Part shown: piece after piece, positions 5,506-6,336 of the stretch
Layout of the letters: every line of letters starts with the position of its first letter
Position numbering within the stretch: position 1 is the first letter of the stretch
Assembly: GCA_002404215.1 (NCBI GenBank)
Contig: DHJG01000237.1
Coordinates: 31,104-37,439, forward strand
Direction: 5' to 3'
Length of the DNA: 6,336 nt
Source: Desulfosporosinus sp. UBA4726
GTDB taxonomy: Bacteria; Bacillota; Desulfitobacteriia; Desulfitobacteriales; Desulfitobacteriaceae
Program-made: the position numbers and the translations under genes
Notes under the pieces: model-generated
What the model was told of the DNA's origin: nothing
Seen by the model: the letters and a program-made list of their open reading frames with translations, nothing else
Databases searched by the model: none

Positions 5506-6048
5506 ATGCCGGTTAAACACGCCATCTTAGGTATTTTAAAAGAAACCCCACGCCATGGATACGAGCTAAAAAGTATTTTTGATGAGCGAATAGGGAACTT
5601 CTGGAACCTTAATTACGGCCAAATCTATACCACACTCGACAGGCTAGAAAAAGAGGGCTTCGTTAGTGGGACTGAGGAAGAGCAGGATTCCCGGCCGGAC
5701 AAAAAAGTGTACGATATTAGCCCGAAAGGGGTCCAAGAGCTAGAGCATTGGCTCCAGGAACCGGCTACCAAACCAAGGCCACTACGAGATGAACTCTTTA
5801 TCAAACTATTGTTTACTAGCCGGGAAAACCCGGAGCTTGCGCTTCGACTCATTGAACGACAGACTCAAATATACATGGAGCAAATGAGAGAACTGACAAA
5901 AACTAAGTACCGCCTGACCAAAGACGGTATTAACAGGGACAATATGATGACTGACCTTCTCACGGACGCAGCATTATTTCACGCAGAGGCTGATGTCCGG
6001 TGGTTGAGTCATGTGGAGGCCAAGATCCTGGAGTATGCCAGGACTTAG
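5506..6048 (+). CDS. PadR-family transcriptional regulator
   Basis: A 180-residue DNA-binding regulator of the PadR family, of the longer subgroup with a C-terminal Vir_act_alpha_C-like helical domain. The N-terminal winged helix-turn-helix covers about 4-80: HGYELK (17-22), the recognition region GQIYTTLDRLEKEGFV (38-53) and the wing with PDKKVYDISPKG (64-75) are hallmarks of the family. The second part (about 92-178, beginning PLRDELFIKLLF) is helical and should form the dimer and sense the ligand. PadR proteins are usually repressors released by a small molecule, and many sit beside ABC efflux genes. Its place behind the ATPase and permease on the same strand suggests control of this operon, including itself, through the inverted repeat at 2102-2121. 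The ligand is unknown. The ATG fits the conserved family start (PVKHAILGIL), despite the long distance to AAGGAG. Confidence 0.95.
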   Translation: MPVKHAILGILKETPRHGYELKSIFDERIGNFWNLNYGQIYTTLDRLEKEGFVSGTEEEQDSRPDKKVYDISPKGVQELEHWLQEPATKPRPLRDELFIKLLFTSRENPELALRLIERQTQIYMEQMRELTKTKYRLTKDGINRDNMMTDLLTDAALFHAEADVRWLSHVEAKILEYART

Positions 6049-6060
6049 CGTGTTTCTCTC
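6022..6060 (+). terminator. Possible weak terminator over the end of the padR-type gene
   Basis: AAG(A)TCCTGG (6022-6031) and CCAGGACTT (6038-6046) pair over nine base pairs with one bulged A and a six-base loop, overlapping the last codons and stop of the regulator gene. It is followed by a broken T-rich stretch (TGTTTCTCTCTT) after five bases. This would be a modest end to the ABC operon; I see no stronger one before the next gene. Confidence 0.3.
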
Positions 6061-6202
6061 TTGTCAAACTGAGAAGAAGATATAAGTGAACAAGTTTGTG
6101 AAGTTGCGGATAAGAGGCAAATGAGTCTAAATCGTGTGAGGAGGGATGAGGTGAAAGAAAATCAAAGAAGAAAATTAGGTGAACGAAAGGGTGGTTATAA
6201 CA
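6049..6202 (+). other. Intergenic region before the radical SAM-type gene
   Basis: This 154-base gap has a TTGTCA (6061-6066) and TATAAG (6081-6086) that resemble promoter boxes but stand only 14 bases apart, so I do not call a promoter. A strong AGGAGGG (6139-6145) lies six bases before a GTG at 6151 that opens a 38-codon frame overlapping the next gene out of phase. Nothing else is definite. Confidence 0.35.
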
Positions 6203-6336
6203 ATGAAAGTAATGTTGATTCAGCCCCCGAGTGGTTCCGAATATATGGATACGCTCTTTATGCATGAACCTTTAGCGTTAGAGTATCTTGGAGCAGGGCT
6301 TAGGCAAGACAACCATGAAGTTGTGATTTTTGATGC
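6203..6336 (+). CDS. Probable B12-binding-domain radical SAM protein, N-terminal fragment
   Basis: Only the first 44 codons are in the window. The translation starts MKVMLIQPPSG and continues with EPLALEYLGAGLRQDNHEV and VIFD. This is the typical beginning of the cobalamin-binding Rossmann domain of class B radical SAM enzymes: a first beta strand ending in PP, then the helix with PLxLxYLAAxLR, then the second strand ending in D. These cytoplasmic enzymes carry out methylations and other radical reactions on lipids, cofactors, antibiotics or tetrapyrroles. The radical SAM CxxxCxxC motif would lie well beyond the window, so the product and substrate class cannot be given. The ATG at 6203 has a moderate ribosome site (GGGTGG, 6189-6194) at eight bases. 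It is separated from the ABC operon by 154 bases and may be independent of it. Confidence 0.8.
   Translation, partial: MKVMLIQPPSGSEYMDTLFMHEPLALEYLGAGLRQDNHEVVIFD

Noticed and set aside
5960..6265. Minus-strand ORF of 101 codons opposite the end of the padR-type gene
   Set aside because: It overlaps the well-supported PadR coding sequence and the start of the next plus-strand gene, has no family features and is histidine/leucine rich as expected of an antisense shadow.

Overview
The window looks like chromosomal DNA of a low-to-medium GC Gram-positive spore former, probably a Clostridia/Peptococcaceae-type organism (Desulfosporosinus or Desulfitobacterium relatives are my guess from style, not from a search). 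Evidence: strong AGGAGG-type ribosome binding sites, sigma-A-like promoters, a Firmicute-type tRNA-Ala with encoded CCA, a PadR/ABC efflux module, and the broken tail of a BclA-like spore-surface (exosporium) protein.

Left part (1-1200), minus strand: two unlinked-looking genes, a 72-residue protein of unknown function and a 259-residue protein with two membrane segments followed by TPR-like helical repeats. Middle part (1200-2176), gene-poor: a decayed BclA-type C-terminal fragment on the plus strand, a stretch with two good hairpin terminators and an 11-bp inverted repeat that may be a structured RNA, a tRNA-Ala(CGC) on the minus strand with its own promoter, and a perfect 10-bp hairpin.

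Right part (2177-6048), plus strand: an efflux-type operon. A clear sigma-A promoter drives a MacB/LolD-type ATPase, translationally overlapped (GTGA) with an 841-residue ten-helix FtsX/MacB-type permease, followed after 66 bases by a PadR-family repressor. The ATPase and permease should form one ABC transporter in the cytoplasmic membrane; the PadR protein is the obvious candidate to control it. A TTGAAG-N8-CTTCAA inverted repeat sits exactly on the -35 box and spacer of the operon promoter and is the best candidate operator. The window ends in the first 44 codons of what appears to be a cobalamin-binding radical SAM protein.

I see no phage, transposon, CRISPR or clearly novel system. The points most worth following are the candidate operator, the exosporium pseudogene and the unexplained structured region at 1466-1730.
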